Positions 10,690-22,620 of a DNA stretch of 64,000 nucleotides are shown here, piece by piece. The stretch comes from Amphiura filiformis (taxonomy: Eukaryota > Echinodermata > Ophiuroidea > Amphilepidida > Amphiuridae). The position numbers and the translations under genes are program-made. The stretch covers positions 7,177,432-7,241,431 of the forward strand of contig NC_092629.1 in the NCBI RefSeq assembly GCF_039555335.1, given 5' to 3'. Below the pieces are notes generated by a model. That model saw nothing but the letters and a program-made list of their open reading frames with translations. It was not told where the DNA came from and searched no databases. Each line of letters opens with the position of its first letter. The stretch's first letter is position 1.

Positions 10690-11870
10690 ATGAAGTTTAC
10701 TTTTTTCATCCAATCAAAGATGTTGTTTGACATGAAGTCAGGTTGTCTTATCCAATGTTGTTTCATTATCCAATCACAGAATGATATTGTTTTATGTTGT
10801 TTCACATGAAGCCTAGTTGTCTTATCCAATCATAGATGTTGCTTCATTATCCAATCACAGAATGATGTTGTTTCATATGAAGCCTAGTTTTCAGTTGTCC
10901 AATTTTCTCATCAAATCACAGACGTTGTTTCATATGATTGTGAAGCCATGTTCTTATCCAATCACAGATGGATGTTGTTTGATTATCCAGTCAGATGTTC
11001 TTTCACATGAAATCTATTTTTCGTATCCAATTTTTGTTTGAAATCAAGTTTTTTATCCAATCACAGAATGTTGTTTCAACAGAATGTTGTTTCATATGAA
11101 ACCTGGTTTTCTCATCCAATCATAGATGTTATTTCATATGAAGCCTAGTTTTCTCATCCAATCACAGATGTCGTTTTATATGAAGTCTAGATGTCTCGCC
11201 CAATCACAGAATGTTGTTTTATATGAAGTCTAGTTTTCTTATCCAATCACATTTTTTGTTTCATATGAAGCGAAGTTATACAATCACAGATGTTGTTTCA
11301 TATGAAGTCTAGTCTTCTCATCCAATCACAGATGTTGTTTCATATGAAGTCTAGTCTTCTCATCCAATCACAGATGTTGTTTCATATGAAGTCTAGTCTT
11401 CTCATCCAATCACAGATGTTGTTTCATATGAAGTCTAGTCTTCTCATCCAATCACAGATGTTGTTTCATGTGAAGCCTAGTCTTCTCATCCAATTACAGA
11501 TGTGTTTTCTTATGAAGTCCAGTTGTTTCATCCAATCACAGATGTTGTTGCATATCAAGCCAAGTTTCAGTTTCTTGTCCAATCACAGATGTTGTTCATA
11601 TAAAGCCTAGTTTGCTTATCCAATCACAGATACTATGTCTTATTTCTTCTCACTCTTTCACAGGTACATGTATTTTATTCAATCACAGATGTTGTATTAT
11701 ATATTACCAACTTTCTTATCCAATCAGAGATGTTGTTTCATATGAAGTCTAGATGTCTCATCCAATCACAGATTGTTTCATAATTATGAAGACTGCCTTT
11801 CTTGCCCAATCACAGATGTTGTTTCATGTGGAGCCAATTTTCCTATCCAATCACAGATGTTATGTCTTAT
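10690..11870. repeat. Minisatellite of about 42-bp units with CCAATCACA
   Basis: Imperfect tandem units of the type ATCCAATCACAGATGTTG followed by TTTCATATGAAGTCTAG. Between 11289 and 11480 the period is exactly 42 bp and units are nearly identical. Elsewhere they vary in length. Because 42 is a multiple of three, the array yields spurious open frames with a 14-residue period (MLFHMKSSLLIQSQ). It ends just before a splice-acceptor tract and exon at 11891. Confidence 0.95.
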
Positions 11871-11890
11871 TTCTCCTCTCATTCTTTCAG

Positions 11891-11965
11891 ACCTTTACAA
11901 AGCTGCTCTACAACAAAAGGTTTTGGGGGTTATTGTAGATCCGAGCGGTAAAACGGAAGAACTAA
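11891..11965 (+). CDS. Candidate alternative exon A (AMPK alpha linker?)
   Basis: A strong pyrimidine tract ending TTTCAG precedes codons for (D)LYKAALQQKV, ten extra residues, then TEEL. A candidate donor GTACTG follows at 11966. With that donor the exon is 75 bp and phase 1 to 1. The exon at 16309-16353 encodes the same DLYKAALQQKV and TEDL, and the shared part differs almost only at synonymous positions. The next clear exon downstream, AMPK alpha at 25117, needs exactly one leading base, so the phase fits. In vertebrate AMPK alpha the stretch after the autoinhibitory domain reads DSPKAR, weakly similar to DLYKAA. Membership of AMPK alpha is inference. If unspliced, the frame runs on to a stop at 12085, and the exon could then be terminal. 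Confidence 0.5.
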
Positions 11966-12087
11966 GTACTGCACGTAAAAGTAAAAGAATCAAATTGTTA
12001 CAATGCTTTTGGTATCATCATGTTTTTAAAAACCTGGCTGCTGACTGTCGATGGATGTTGTGCATGGCTGATGTGAATGATCATTGA

Positions 12088-13400
12088 GGAATGAATCATG
12101 TTATCATCATATCACTTTTTATTTTGATTATTTTCTGTTAGATTTTTGGTTGAAATTTTGATTTAGGAAGAAAGAGATGAATGGGAATGAATTAGATTAA
12201 TTCAGCTTCTGCATACCATCAGCCTACTGTTGACGGTCGGCGCCTGGCAGATCCGGAGCCTTGTTTCTATTGTTTTTGGAACAATGGAATGCAGTTATAC
12301 CGCTGGTTCTGCAACTGGTTTTTAACCTATTCTTAAGGTGTTTAAGAAACACACAAAAAATCATATAGTACTGGTAAACATATTTATTTACTATTCCTTT
12401 GGTGCAATGTGATTGGCAAGGGTGCAATTAACAGCTTTCCTATCAGGACTCAGTTTTGGTTTACCTGAATTAAGCTGGAACCAGGACTCAATTTGGGCAT
12501 ACCAGGACTTTTTTTGCATGATTTTAGGAAAATTACAAATATTGACAAAAAATATACTATGTAGAAACACCATTGCTAAATTTCAAGTGGTCGCCATCAG
12601 CATGTTCGACAAATTTACACCAGTAAACATTAAACTAAGCAAAAGAATACCAAATTATGACCTCTGAAGGCAAGTAACAAGAAAAGGCAAACTATTAGGT
12701 AAAAATACACAGGAAATAGTTATAATTTGAGTTAAAATAAAGTTGTTCTTTACCAAGAATTTTGTATTTTCTGTTTATGACAGCCGATACTTCAGGATGA
12801 AAATTGCACCTGGTTCTATGATCAAAAGTTTGAGTTGCATTATTCTACCATTTGTTGCCCTACCTTCTCTCCTCCCTGCTCCCTCCATCCATGTCACCCT
12901 GCCAAGTAAGTAAGAAAAACAGTAGCTGGGGACCAACCAATGGGTCTTGCATATATCCAATTTAAAAAATAATGTTTAGTTGAAATCCATATAATATCTG
13001 TTATACAATCATCAAAATTACTGTTTACTTCTGAGTTTAATTTTCATATAGCCATACATGTCATTTTACTTAGCTCAATTATTGATTCAATTGTAGTCTT
13101 TCTCTAGAGGACACTCAAATGCAGATTACACTGTATACATTGTTCTCAGAGTGTATGTTCCTTCTTCCTCTGTTCATCACTTGTCACAGTATTGTGTATT
13201 GTTGTTGTGGATACCAACAAAATTTCATGTTACTACCTTGTTCATCTAGAAGTACTTTTTAGTGTTTATGATTCTATATACATGTTTAACCCCCATAACA
13301 TCACAGCCAGGTGGCTGAATTACACTTTTAACAAGATATACAACAAAATATACGAAACTACAAAATATTGTACCCAATTATGAGAAAGGACACATGAAAT
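12088..13400. other. Non-coding (probable intron), no element recognised
   Basis: AT-rich sequence without an assignable exon, MITE or repeat. Open frames here are short and lack motifs. Confidence 0.5.
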
Positions 13401-13582
13401 GGACTGTTTCAGTTGAAATCCATACAATGCCTAAGGAAGACATGACCTTAATTTAACAATTTTCCACACATGGAGTGTGAATTTTAAATGGGTGACTCCA
13501 TATGAAATCTACACCCCCCTGTGTGGGAGATTAATGTCATGTCTTCCATAGGGGGTGTATGGATTTCAACTGAAATAGCCCA
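13401..13582. mobile_element. Palindromic MITE, family A (full)
   Basis: CTGTTTCAGTTGAAATCC at the left, mirrored by GGATTTCAACTGAAATAGCC at the right. The inner blocks are CACACATGGAGTGTG and ACACCCCCCTGTGTGGGAG. Confidence 0.9.
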
Positions 13583-16308
13583 CTGGAATTCAGCTAAGAG
13601 ATGCAAATGGACATAAAAGACAAATATCAAACCACAAAGTACTATTATTATAATCGCACCTGTTAGATCTACATCCAAAATATGTGTGCTAACTAGGGTA
13701 CAATGAATGCATGATTCAAGCAGAACATAGCAGCAGTTTGCCAAAAATTGCTGTGCATGGAGAAATCTTGTTGATGATGATGATTACATTAAGCAAATGC
13801 ATGAAGTTATAGGGAATATAAGGGCTTTGCAAAATCTGCTTACAAGTGTGCGCTGGCAATTTTAAAGAGATCTGGCATGCATTTCTTAGCTGTCTTCCAT
13901 AGACTTCTTCTCCGCTCAAAGGGAGCAACTTGCTGGTACTCTCTGACTTATAATAAGCTTGTAAGTGAACATCTTAATATAATTATGTAACTTTTGGCCT
14001 AAAGAAAGCGATGCTAAGTGACTTCAATGGTTATAAAGACAAGAATATATCAATGTTACAGCCCTGCAGCAGTGTTGTAGTGTTAATCATACTATTGGGG
14101 GCACCAGGCCAGATTGGGGGCACAAGCCATTTTTCTGCAAGTTTTCTATGGGATTTCTAAATGTTCAAATTAATTGGGGGGGGGGGTGGTATGTGCCCTT
14201 ATGACGCTACACCACTGCCCTGCAGTATATATGTATGTCTGTTCTTAGTTGACATGATATTGTATTCTTCATTGCCTTGTCTTTTTCATTACATGTTGTC
14301 AACCACCAAATCACACCTGTGAAATTCCAGTTAAAGGTGGAGTATAATTGATATTAAAAAAACCCACCATAATATAAGCTATTCAGTATAAGTCATGCTT
14401 GTTTATGATTGCATATTGCTTGCTTTGGAAATTCATTACTACTATTATTAACATATGGTTCTGAAAATATCATTCTGGAAAGATGCAGTTTACGTAATAT
14501 TGTACACTGGTTTTGTGTACTTTGGGTGATAAAATTTGTTCGGCTTATAATGAGTGAAAAAATCAAGACTCATAACATTGTGCGTTGATAGAGAATGGCG
14601 TGCACGCAGTTGGGCGCAGCAGCTATGCTAGTTTTACATTGCATAATGTGTGACTGGCACACACAAGGTCTGCAAGGACAAGAGTGTCTCGCAATGTCTC
14701 TGCAAGGACAATAATGTCTCAATGTGTTACAGAACTTTATACATAATTATATTAGTGACCCTCGCTAATTATATTAGCGACCCTATGTGAAATTACGGGA
14801 GCATAAGGTGTGACTTTATTAACGCGCTTAGTAACAAAAACCCGAGTAATTTTCACCAATTCTAAGCTGAACAAACTTTAACAATGGTTTAGCCAGGAAG
14901 AGGGGGGACTGGAAGGTTAAAATGTGTATGCTCTGGGAGCTTTTAAAATAAATGCAATAAATGCACCACTTGGTGGTTAGGAAACAAGTTATGCTCCAGG
15001 AGTGCTACATGTGGAGGATATCTCAAATATGCAGTGCATATAGCAATGGGTATTTGAAATGCGGTTTAACATTTTGAAAATCTTATGCTGTTTTCATGCC
15101 GCTTGTAGCCTCGGTTCAAGGCATGTGGGATAGTGTGTTTTTTTCTTTTCCTTTTTTTGCTTCTCAATTTATTTTTATTCTGATCTCTGATCTTTCTCCC
15201 TGCCATTGCTCTATCCCAGACGCCCTAACGCCTCGAACTGAGGCTATGCCGCTGAGCGGCGTGCGACAATGCAGACTAACAGACACAATCAAGGCTTGTC
15301 ATTGGCTGATACCTCACACCGCTTGCCGCAAAAGTTTGACAAGGGCATTATTGTGCAAATGTCGGAAATGTAAATATGGAGAAAATATTGGTAACATATT
15401 AAGGCAAATTCTTGTGGTGTATATAAGGTTGAAAATATACTTTAACACCTTTTTGCATTTTGCAAGACCTATATCTTCCCATATGCACTGGAGTAATCCA
15501 CATGACTTAACCCCTTAGGACTACTAAGTGCTTAAAAAAAAAACTTGGAGCTTTAAGTAAAGATATTTTGATGTTTAGGATTTGGGTTTCACTCCCAATT
15601 GTTACCGCTGTACATATTGCCTTGCATGGAGTTGGCTAACAGTCTCAATTTCTTTCCTGCGATTTCTTGGATACTCACTCTCACTGAATCGGTGAGACAC
15701 TTCTGTCACCATCAGTGGCATGTGTAAAGGGAGCCGGGTGAGCTCCCCACATTTGTCAGTCAGTTAGTGAATATGTACCCAGTTGGGGGAATCGAGACCC
15801 TTGACTCCTGTCACTTGCAGACGCCACTGGTCACAGTGTTCTTTGTTTTTACCCGTTTGAACTTGCATCATCAAATACCAATGCATAGGATTCGAACACC
15901 TATACCAATTGAGCTATCTTGAATGCTTGCAAGAGAGCTTTGTGTGTAATCAAAGTCAGGGGATCAAATCTTTCTAAAAACTAACTTGATTTTGAAAGAC
16001 ATCTGGTTTGCCAGAATTTTCTTTATTGTATGTTCCAAAAAGTCTTTGTTTCTTTATTTAACTCTTCTCTCTCCATCATATTTGTTTGGGAGAGATTTTT
16101 AAAACTAACCTGCTGATAGGTCCCAACAACAACCTTTATGTGAACATATCTAATCATCATTAGGCAACTATTACTGCATCATAATCAAAAGTTGTGACTA
16201 TCACGAATAGTCGCGACTATGACTATTGACGACTAATTAGTCATGCAACCTTACTACATGTTCATGTATGAAATTATGTTTCATCTTCTTCTCTTCTTTC
16301 TATTACAG
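13583..16308. other. Non-coding (probable intron)
   Basis: No exon recognised. 15888-15926 resembles a tRNA-like B box on the minus strand (GTTCGAATCC), probably a SINE scrap. A G-run lies at 14175-14186. Otherwise nothing seen. Confidence 0.5.
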
Positions 16309-16353
16309 ACTTGTATAAGGCTGCTCTACAGCAGAAAGTCACAGAAGATCTAA
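16309..16353 (+). CDS. Candidate alternative exon B (AMPK alpha linker?)
   Basis: Preceded by the long pyrimidine tract CTTCTTCTCTTCTTTC and TTACAG, the exon encodes (D)LYKAALQQKVTEDL and ends in A before GTAAAA. It is 45 bp, phase 1 to 1, and so interchangeable in frame with 11891-11965. Of the shared codons, Leu, Tyr, Lys, two Gln, Lys and Val differ from the other copy only synonymously, which points to selection on the protein. One difference, Glu to Asp in TE(E/D)L, is conservative. The first copy has an extra ten codons. Function is not established. The most economical view is an alternative exon in the linker between the AMPK alpha autoinhibitory and C-terminal domains. Confidence 0.5.
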   Translation, partial: TCIRLLYSRKSQKI

Positions 16354-17680
16354 GTAAAAAACATAATAGTGTTTTCACAACTCCCCTTAATATGTTTGCT
16401 GAAAATTCTATAATTGTGTGCTGACCTACAGATATAACATTATAGACTTCAATTATTATAATATTAACAGTCTTAGATTTATATGGTCCCGTCACTTATC
16501 TCCATCTTTCTAATTGGCAGTTAAGTATTAATTTGTTTTTCCCACAGTGATATTTAAAGCATTTATTCACACAATTCACAGAAAATTTTAGAGCAAATAA
16601 AGAACTTTTTATTATTTAGATACCCCTATAAATATTAGGCTTGTTGTTGTTTCATTTTTCTTTGGTGACATGTTGCCAAAACTTGGAATCCGACATCAAA
16701 TCTTTGTCGACAAACAAGTGAAAAATACTTTATAAAGCTTCAGAATTTTAGCTCTCAATGAATTTATTTATGCATCCATGACGGCCAACGATGACAAATG
16801 GTAGGCCTATACCTGTCCCAGTGTGAAATATATTAATTTGCTTCCCTTTGTAGAGTCATTTTAACAAGATTGTGAAGCGCTTGGTTGATATTTTTTACTA
16901 CTTTTTACTAGTAGTTACTAGTCATGCATGATTTATTATTTTGTCGACAGTGATAGTCTCTTATCGCCTGTCAGAAAAATCTCAAAAAATCTCATTGTCG
17001 ACAATTTTGGCGCCAGTAGGTCTGTCGATAAAAAGCCTAATACATATTGCGACTAGCAGTACCTGAAAACATTGGTGCCATTCCGGCTTGAAGTATGGGT
17101 GGATAATTGGTCTGAATTTTCAAAAAGCGGATGAAAAGAAAAAAAAATTTGCCAAAAGGTGGGTGAGGGGGACATGTCCCCTCGGGATTGACGCTCATGC
17201 ATGGAAAGGTGATTCCCCAGGGGAGAGGGAGGTGGTACAGGGATGTGTGACAGGTTTGGGCTGCTTTTTCCCCTTCAGATTTGGGGTGTAAATTTTAAAA
17301 GCTGGTTTAAAGAAGGGTGCTTTTTAAAAATGTTTTCCAAAAATCTGACAAGTCTGCTAATAATTCATATTTTTTGAGCAAAATTTTGGTTTCAGAATTC
17401 CTGTGGTTTCTTTCTCTAAACAAAAGTCCATATCTTCTAATATATCTGAGACAATAAAATTCTTACATCGATCATGAAGCCCAAAATCTCTTACATTAAG
17501 TTTTCAGAATTCCTTTGGTAGAAACAAAGTCCATATCCAATATATCTGTTATCCCAAAATTTCAGCAAACATAGATCACTTTTTCGCCATGAAATGAACA
17601 TAATCTTCATGATGAGTATCATGAGACACTTAACTTACCTATAATATTCTAATTTCTCTGCTGTTCTTTTTTTCACACAG
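16354..17680. other. Non-coding, possible degenerate inverted-repeat element
   Basis: ATATTAGGCTTG near 16631 and AAGCCTAATA near 17034 are inverted and could bound an old element of about 410 bp containing several TGTCGAC motifs. No exon recognised. Confidence 0.35.
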
Positions 17681-17774
17681 ATTTTAGTCCCACACACCGA
17701 GTTGTTTTTCAGATACTAATCTTGTTTGCTGTTGACTGGCTATGGATGTGTGTAGTTTATCATTTTCAATAAAG
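17681..17774 (+). other. Possible terminal exon with AATAAA
   Basis: A good acceptor (TTTTTTTCACACAG) is followed by 30 in-frame codons if joined in phase 1, ending in a TAA that overlaps AATAAA at 17769-17774. The encoded peptide is hydrophobic (FQILILFAVDWLWMC) and matches nothing I know. A short stretch resembles 12037-12066 (GCTG.TGACTG..ATGGATGT). It may be an alternative 3' exon or chance. Confidence 0.2.
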
Positions 17775-17952
17775 TTGATATTAGCTATATTAGTCTCGGT
17801 TGTTCCTCATGAATTCACAGTAGACTAACCCCAATAGTAGTGTTCTTGTTTTGTATGGCAATGCCAATATTATGCTTACATCAGCAAGAAATTGTAATAA
17901 TTATATTCAATAAGAAGTTATCAGTTTCAGTTGCTCCACATGAATTCATATC

Positions 17953-18132
17953 GGGCTATTCCAGTTGAAATCAATCACCCCTATGGAAAACATGACCTTA
18001 ATCTCCCATACAGGGAGTGCAGATATGGAGTCACCCATACAGGTAATCCTATTTGAAATTCACACTCCCTGTGTGGGATATTAAGGTCATGTCTTCCATA
18101 GGTGGTGTGTGTATTTCAACTGGAATAGCCCA
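17953..18132. mobile_element. Palindromic MITE, family A (full)
   Basis: GGGCTATTCCAGTTGAAATC at the left and TATTTCAACTGGAATAGCCC at the right, with CATACAGGGAGTGC and CTCCCTGTGTGGGAT inside. Confidence 0.9.
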
Positions 18133-18204
18133 TTAGACTATAAAAAAACCCAGTAGTTCTGTTCTTGGTGTCATTGTACATTCTTGAAAAAGACGATGCC
18201 AATA

Positions 18205-18490
18205 TTGAGGGTATGGTGGCATAGCAGTCCAAAACTTCGGCCTCATGGGTTGTGGGTTCGAACCCAGTCGAACTCAGTGCACGTAGGCACTTTTCACCCG
18301 TATTGCCTATCCTCGCCCTGATGTACAAATGGGTACCGGCTTAATTCAGTGTTGTGAAGGTAAGAGACTCGCTGTGGAGGAGATGTATTGATCCTTGCGC
18401 AGCAACCTTATATGGTTGAGTCTGGCCCAATTGTTTTGAAAGAGGCACACCAGCCTGTGTTCACAGGCATGGCCCCTTACTTTACCTTGA
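18205..18490 (+). mobile_element. tRNA-derived SINE
   Basis: A tRNA-like head (GGTGGCATAGCAGTCC, then the B box GGGTTCGAACCC) is followed by a body with AAATGGGTACCGGC and AGAGACTCGCTGTGGAGGAG. The body recurs inverted at 52968-53130, confirming a dispersed family. Confidence 0.75.
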
Positions 18491-18867
18491 CTTTTTAATG
18501 TCAATATTATTTTTACATCGGCAAAGAATTGTAATTGTGTGTATGTACGCATACATGTATATTCTGTATTTAAGTATGGCTGAGGATTGGCATTAATAGT
18601 TTGAATAGTGAACATTTTACAGTCAAAATCAGGGGGGGGGGGCGGCCAAGATTGACTGAATTTTGACGTCATCATTGGTTTTACACGTAAACACAAAAAT
18701 GTCTCAAATTATTCCAAAACTGTACGCATGTTATTAAGTACTATTTTATCAGTCTAAATCCGTTGAGGTTCGACAGTGAACCTCATTGTAAGTACTGTTT
18801 TTGAATGTTTTGTATGAATAACGACGGTATGTTTATGATATACTTAAAATTTCCTCCACTGTGTATC

Positions 18868-18948
18868 ACGGTTAGCGTGGTGTAATGGTAAAGTTTCGCC
18901 TGCCACGCATAGGGTCCCGAGATCGAGTCCCACTCACTCCCGGCTAGA
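18868..18948 (+). pseudogene. tRNA-Gly(GCC)-like sequence
   Basis: GCGTGGTGTAATGGTAAAG resembles the D arm and CGCCTGCCACG the anticodon arm of tRNA-Gly, with GCC in the anticodon position. The T arm is degenerate and no 7-bp acceptor stem can be formed. A T-run follows. It is probably a tRNA pseudogene or SINE head, not a working tRNA. Confidence 0.4.
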
Positions 18949-18959
18949 AATTTTTTTTT

Positions 18960-20264
18960 TCTTCTTCACATTCATTTTGAATCCAAAAATATTTATTTTT
19001 ATGTGAAAATGTATACATTCACTGAGAACTATATTTTGTGCATTTTTTTTTCTGTAACGGGCCAATAGAGCTAAAAACACAACTTGGCACAGGGCGTCCA
19101 ACGTCCAGGCAGTGTTGCCGTCATATTGTCTGTTTTGTTTATGCTATTGGCTGTTGCCACATGAATAATGTCGTCCACCATCGTCTGGTCAAAATCAACA
19201 TCTTACATAATGATGCTCTAACATGCTCACATATGACTGGAGCTACTATAGTTGGACCATCTTTTGTACTTATTTCAGGGGAAAAACTGTTGACTTTTCC
19301 AGTGGCTTACATGGGAGGGGGGCTGACAAAACCAATTTATTGTTGATGACCTGTTCTGTTTACCCTATCAGAGTCAGAAAATTTGATGAAGGATATTCAA
19401 GCCCCCACACCCAAATTATTGGGGGGAGGGGATGAACTCCCTAGCTCCCCCGGTTCAGAAGCATGTTTCCTAACCAGCGTTATGGACTTTTTTTTGGGGG
19501 GGGTTAAAAGCCAATGATTGTTATTTTTGCCCTTACAGAATAAGTTCCAGACAAAATATAGAGAATTTGTTAATGTTTGGACTGGGATAATATTGTTTAA
19601 AATTTGATACTAATTAAAAATATACATATAGCAAGACTTGTGGGCTCGCAGTTGTTTTATCCGATGAAATTGAAATGAAATAACATCCAGTTGGAGGACT
19701 ATACAAGAGTATTGAAGGGTTGAACATATAGGAATATAGAATTACAGTTAATGTTCCACATGCTTTAATTGTATCCTTACATATTGGGCTAATTGCTGAC
19801 CCCTCAAAGTGGATTTATATGCTATTTGCAATCTATGGACACTTATGCCTCACCATCCGGCAGGTGCAGATGGCTGCGGTTCTCGTTTCTTGTGTGCCCA
19901 CTGCTACACTGCATTTTCTCATGCGTGTGTCCCCCTATTTATGAGTATTTAGAAAGGTACCCCACACCCACCCCCACACACCCCTGCCCACACACATTGC
20001 ATCATGTAGCCAATTCCTTCCGCCCTTTGTCTTCATCAATCAACATCCATACATTGAACACTTTTTCCACCATTAAAGAGTATATTTTGGGCCCAATGTT
20101 GTTCCACTTGAACTCCCAAAATCTAAGTTTTCATGTAGAGTGTGTAGTCCCATTCCTGAAACCTGAAAGTTGATATTTTAGTACTATATGATCCCCCATT
20201 TATATTGTGTGCCTGCACCACTAACTCACCTCTACAGCTGCAGTTGTGAGTATTAATGTATATT
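18960..20264. other. Non-coding, nothing firmly recognised
   Basis: Contains G-runs at about 19421-19504 and a C/A-rich stretch near 19965-19995. Open frames here show no domain. Confidence 0.5.
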
Positions 20265-20453
20265 GGGCTATTATAGTCCAGTTGAAATCCACCCCCCCCC
20301 TACGGAAGATATGACCTTAATCTCCCACACAGAGGTGTAGATTTCAAATGGAGTCACTCATTCAGGTAACCCCATTTGAGAGTCTTACTCCCTTTGTTGA
20401 AGAGTAAGGTCATGTCTTCCATTGGAGGTATATGTATTTCAACTGCAATAGCC
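20265..20453. mobile_element. Palindromic MITE, family A (full)
   Basis: Left GGGCTATTATAGTCCAGTTG (with a small insertion) mirrored by TATTTCAACTGCAATAGCC. Confidence 0.88.
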
Positions 20454-20479
20454 AATTTGTCACATGTACCAAACCTTCC

Positions 20480-20945
20480 AGTCCTGCAAGCTTATCTGAT
20501 TTACATTGGCTGCCAGTTCATTTGAGTCTTCAAATAAGCCACTGCTTCTCATATATCATGCTGTAATGGACAAGCACCATCATAAATCGCTGAATGATAC
20601 AATCCACCATGCACAGGCTTGCACCTGGCAACAAAAGATCTTCTTGTTGAACAAAAATAATTCTTGGGGGATTGAAGCATTGGCTGTTTCAGCTCCTCAT
20701 CTATGGAACTCTCTGCTCATCACATCCATGCTTGTTCCTCTCTTTTATCATTTAAATCATCTCTTGAAACTCATCTCATGAATTGCTTGTGGTTAAGTTC
20801 TTGTTTGTTTATTGCTTATTGACATATATTGCTTGGTTTCATTGATCTTCGCTTGAACTCTTCTTGCACCACAAGTGCTTATAAGTGGATTTGCTTGTGG
20901 TAGAAAAATGTACATTATTATTATTATTATTATTATTATTTCTAA
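20480..20945 (+). mobile_element. CR1/L2-like LINE, 5'-truncated 3' end
   Basis: The end of a second ORF is visible as SWGIEALAVSAPHLWNSL (about 20662-20715), matching the conserved PRLWNSLP block of CR1/L2-like LINEs. A short 3' UTR and a (TTA)n tail at about 20918-20940 follow, which is usual for this group. The frame is interrupted and the copy is dead. Confidence 0.65.
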
Positions 20946-21242
20946 AACACACATTGTGACTGACACACTCCATCAAACATGAGAGAACATTATTTGCCCA
21001 CTTCCACATGTTTTTTATCAGCATATGTAACTTCATCACAAGTATGCCTTGTGCCCATTTGCTTATTATTTCATCACATATAGTTAACAAGCCAGCTTTA
21101 TCGCAAGTGAGCCTTGCACCCATTTCCACATGTCATTGTACCCATTTTCGCATCTTTGCTTCACACAAGCTAACTTCATCACTCCCTCTATAACCATCAG
21201 CGAGCATTGTGCCCATTGCCGCATCTTTTCATCACTACCATT

Positions 21243-21430
21243 AGGCTGTTCCAGTTGAAATCCATATCCCCTGTGTAATACATGACATTAATCTTGCACA
21301 CAGGGAGTGTGAATTTTAGACGGAGTTGACATTCAAGTAACCCATTTGATATTCACACACTTTGTGTGGATTAACAGATTATGGTCATGTTTTCCATCAG
21401 GGGTGTATGGATTTCAAGTGGAATAGCCAT
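21243..21430. mobile_element. Palindromic MITE, family A (full)
   Basis: Left AGGCTGTTCCAGTTGAAATC, right GGATTTCAAGTGGAATAGCC. Confidence 0.88.
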
Positions 21431-21814
21431 TAGCTTTCCTCCATCATCGTGAGTGAGCACTGTTTTTGTTTCTGCATCTTGGAGCACAACGTATCATACC
21501 CATTTATGTATGTCTCTTCCATTAGATAGATATATATATTACAACACATTCAAACCATCAATCATGATTGTCCATCATAGCCATTTCTGTGTTTTCTTCC
21601 ATTTGTAGACTTATAAATGTAAAAAAAACAAAAGCGCAGTGATTTATAGTGCACAGGCACAGCGCCTAAACGTTGATCCACAAGCCTCAGAACACTTTCA
21701 TGATGCACAATCAATGGGAATTCTACAACATGCTTATTTTTGTGTAATCTTTCACTAAATCTGAGTGTATGCATAATCAGTCATCTTTCAATAGACTATG
21801 TATTATGATGGACA

Positions 21815-21910
21815 GGTAATCCCATTTGAAATCCACACTAGTTCCCTGAGTGGAAGATTAAGGTCATATCTTCCCTAGAGGGTGTATGGATATCAAATGG
21901 AATTACCTAA
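21815..21910. mobile_element. MITE family A, right half only
   Basis: Starts at the central GGTAATCCCATTTGAAATCC and ends GGATATCAAATGGAATTACC. The left half is absent. Confidence 0.75.
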
Positions 21911-22435
21911 TGATTGTGTATCATGTCCATTTCTGTGGTTTCTTCAACAAACGTGACTGCATGCATGTTGCAGAATCATAAATATACGAGGATTGTCCAT
22001 CATGCCGATTTCTGTGTTCTTCTACTAACTGCATTGCATGTTCAGTGGCGTGCCCAGGGGTATTTTGTTTGCAGGGGGGCTCATCATCCCCCTGTGTTTC
22101 TGTATAATCATGCAAAATCAGCCCATTTTGGGCTTGATATAGCCACTCAGCCCCCAAGGTGGGTTCTCAGCTCAGCTCTCTGGGTTTGAGGGTGTCTGGG
22201 TACGCTCCTGCTATACCGATGATAACAAGTTCCATGTATTTTCTGACATTGGTGTAAACCACTTAACATTCTCCTTCTATCTCACCTGTGCTTATACACA
22301 CACCACCACTACACACTGCCATTCTGCTACTGCTTCTACGGCGCTCACCGACGAAATGCGCAAATTGAGTAAGAATTTTGCATCAATGCTGATCTCTTCT
22401 TGTCTCTGTCTATGTGTGTGTGTGTATCCTTGATT

Positions 22436-22620
22436 GGTGCTATTCCAGTAAAAATCTATACACCCCCTGTGGAAGACATGACCTTAATCTCCCATAGGGA
22501 GTGTGAATTTCAAAAGGGGTTACCTGAATGAAAGACTCCATTTGAAATCTGCACCTTCTGTGTGGGAGATTAAAGTCATGTCTTACATCAGGGGTGTATG
22601 GATTTCAACTGGAATAGCCA
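22436..22620. mobile_element. Palindromic MITE, family A (full)
   Basis: TGCTATTCCAGTAAAAATC at the left, GGATTTCAACTGGAATAGCC at the right. A (TG)n run flanks its left side at about 22411-22425. Confidence 0.9.

Noticed and set aside
11290-11610. Open frame with 14-residue repeats (MLFHMKSSLLIQSQ)
   Set aside because: It is the translation of a 42-bp minisatellite. There is no start context, splice site or domain, and the repeat length explains the open frame.
18868-18948. Functional tRNA-Gly gene
   Set aside because: The D and anticodon arms look right but no acceptor stem or good T stem forms.
19793-20173. 126-residue plus-strand open frame
   Set aside because: Low-complexity Pro/His/Thr-rich translation of a CA/CCCAC-rich stretch, with no domain or gene context.
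21609-21640. Third decayed copy of the DLYKAALQQKV exon
   Set aside because: An acceptor-like TTTGTAG and a few matching bases are present, but stops occur at once and the A-rich match is likely chance.
22285-22370. Extra alternative exon ending TDEMRKL before GTAAGA
   Set aside because: The donor is good but there is no nearby acceptor AG or pyrimidine-AG signal, and the peptide shows no homology beyond a vague match to TEDLS.
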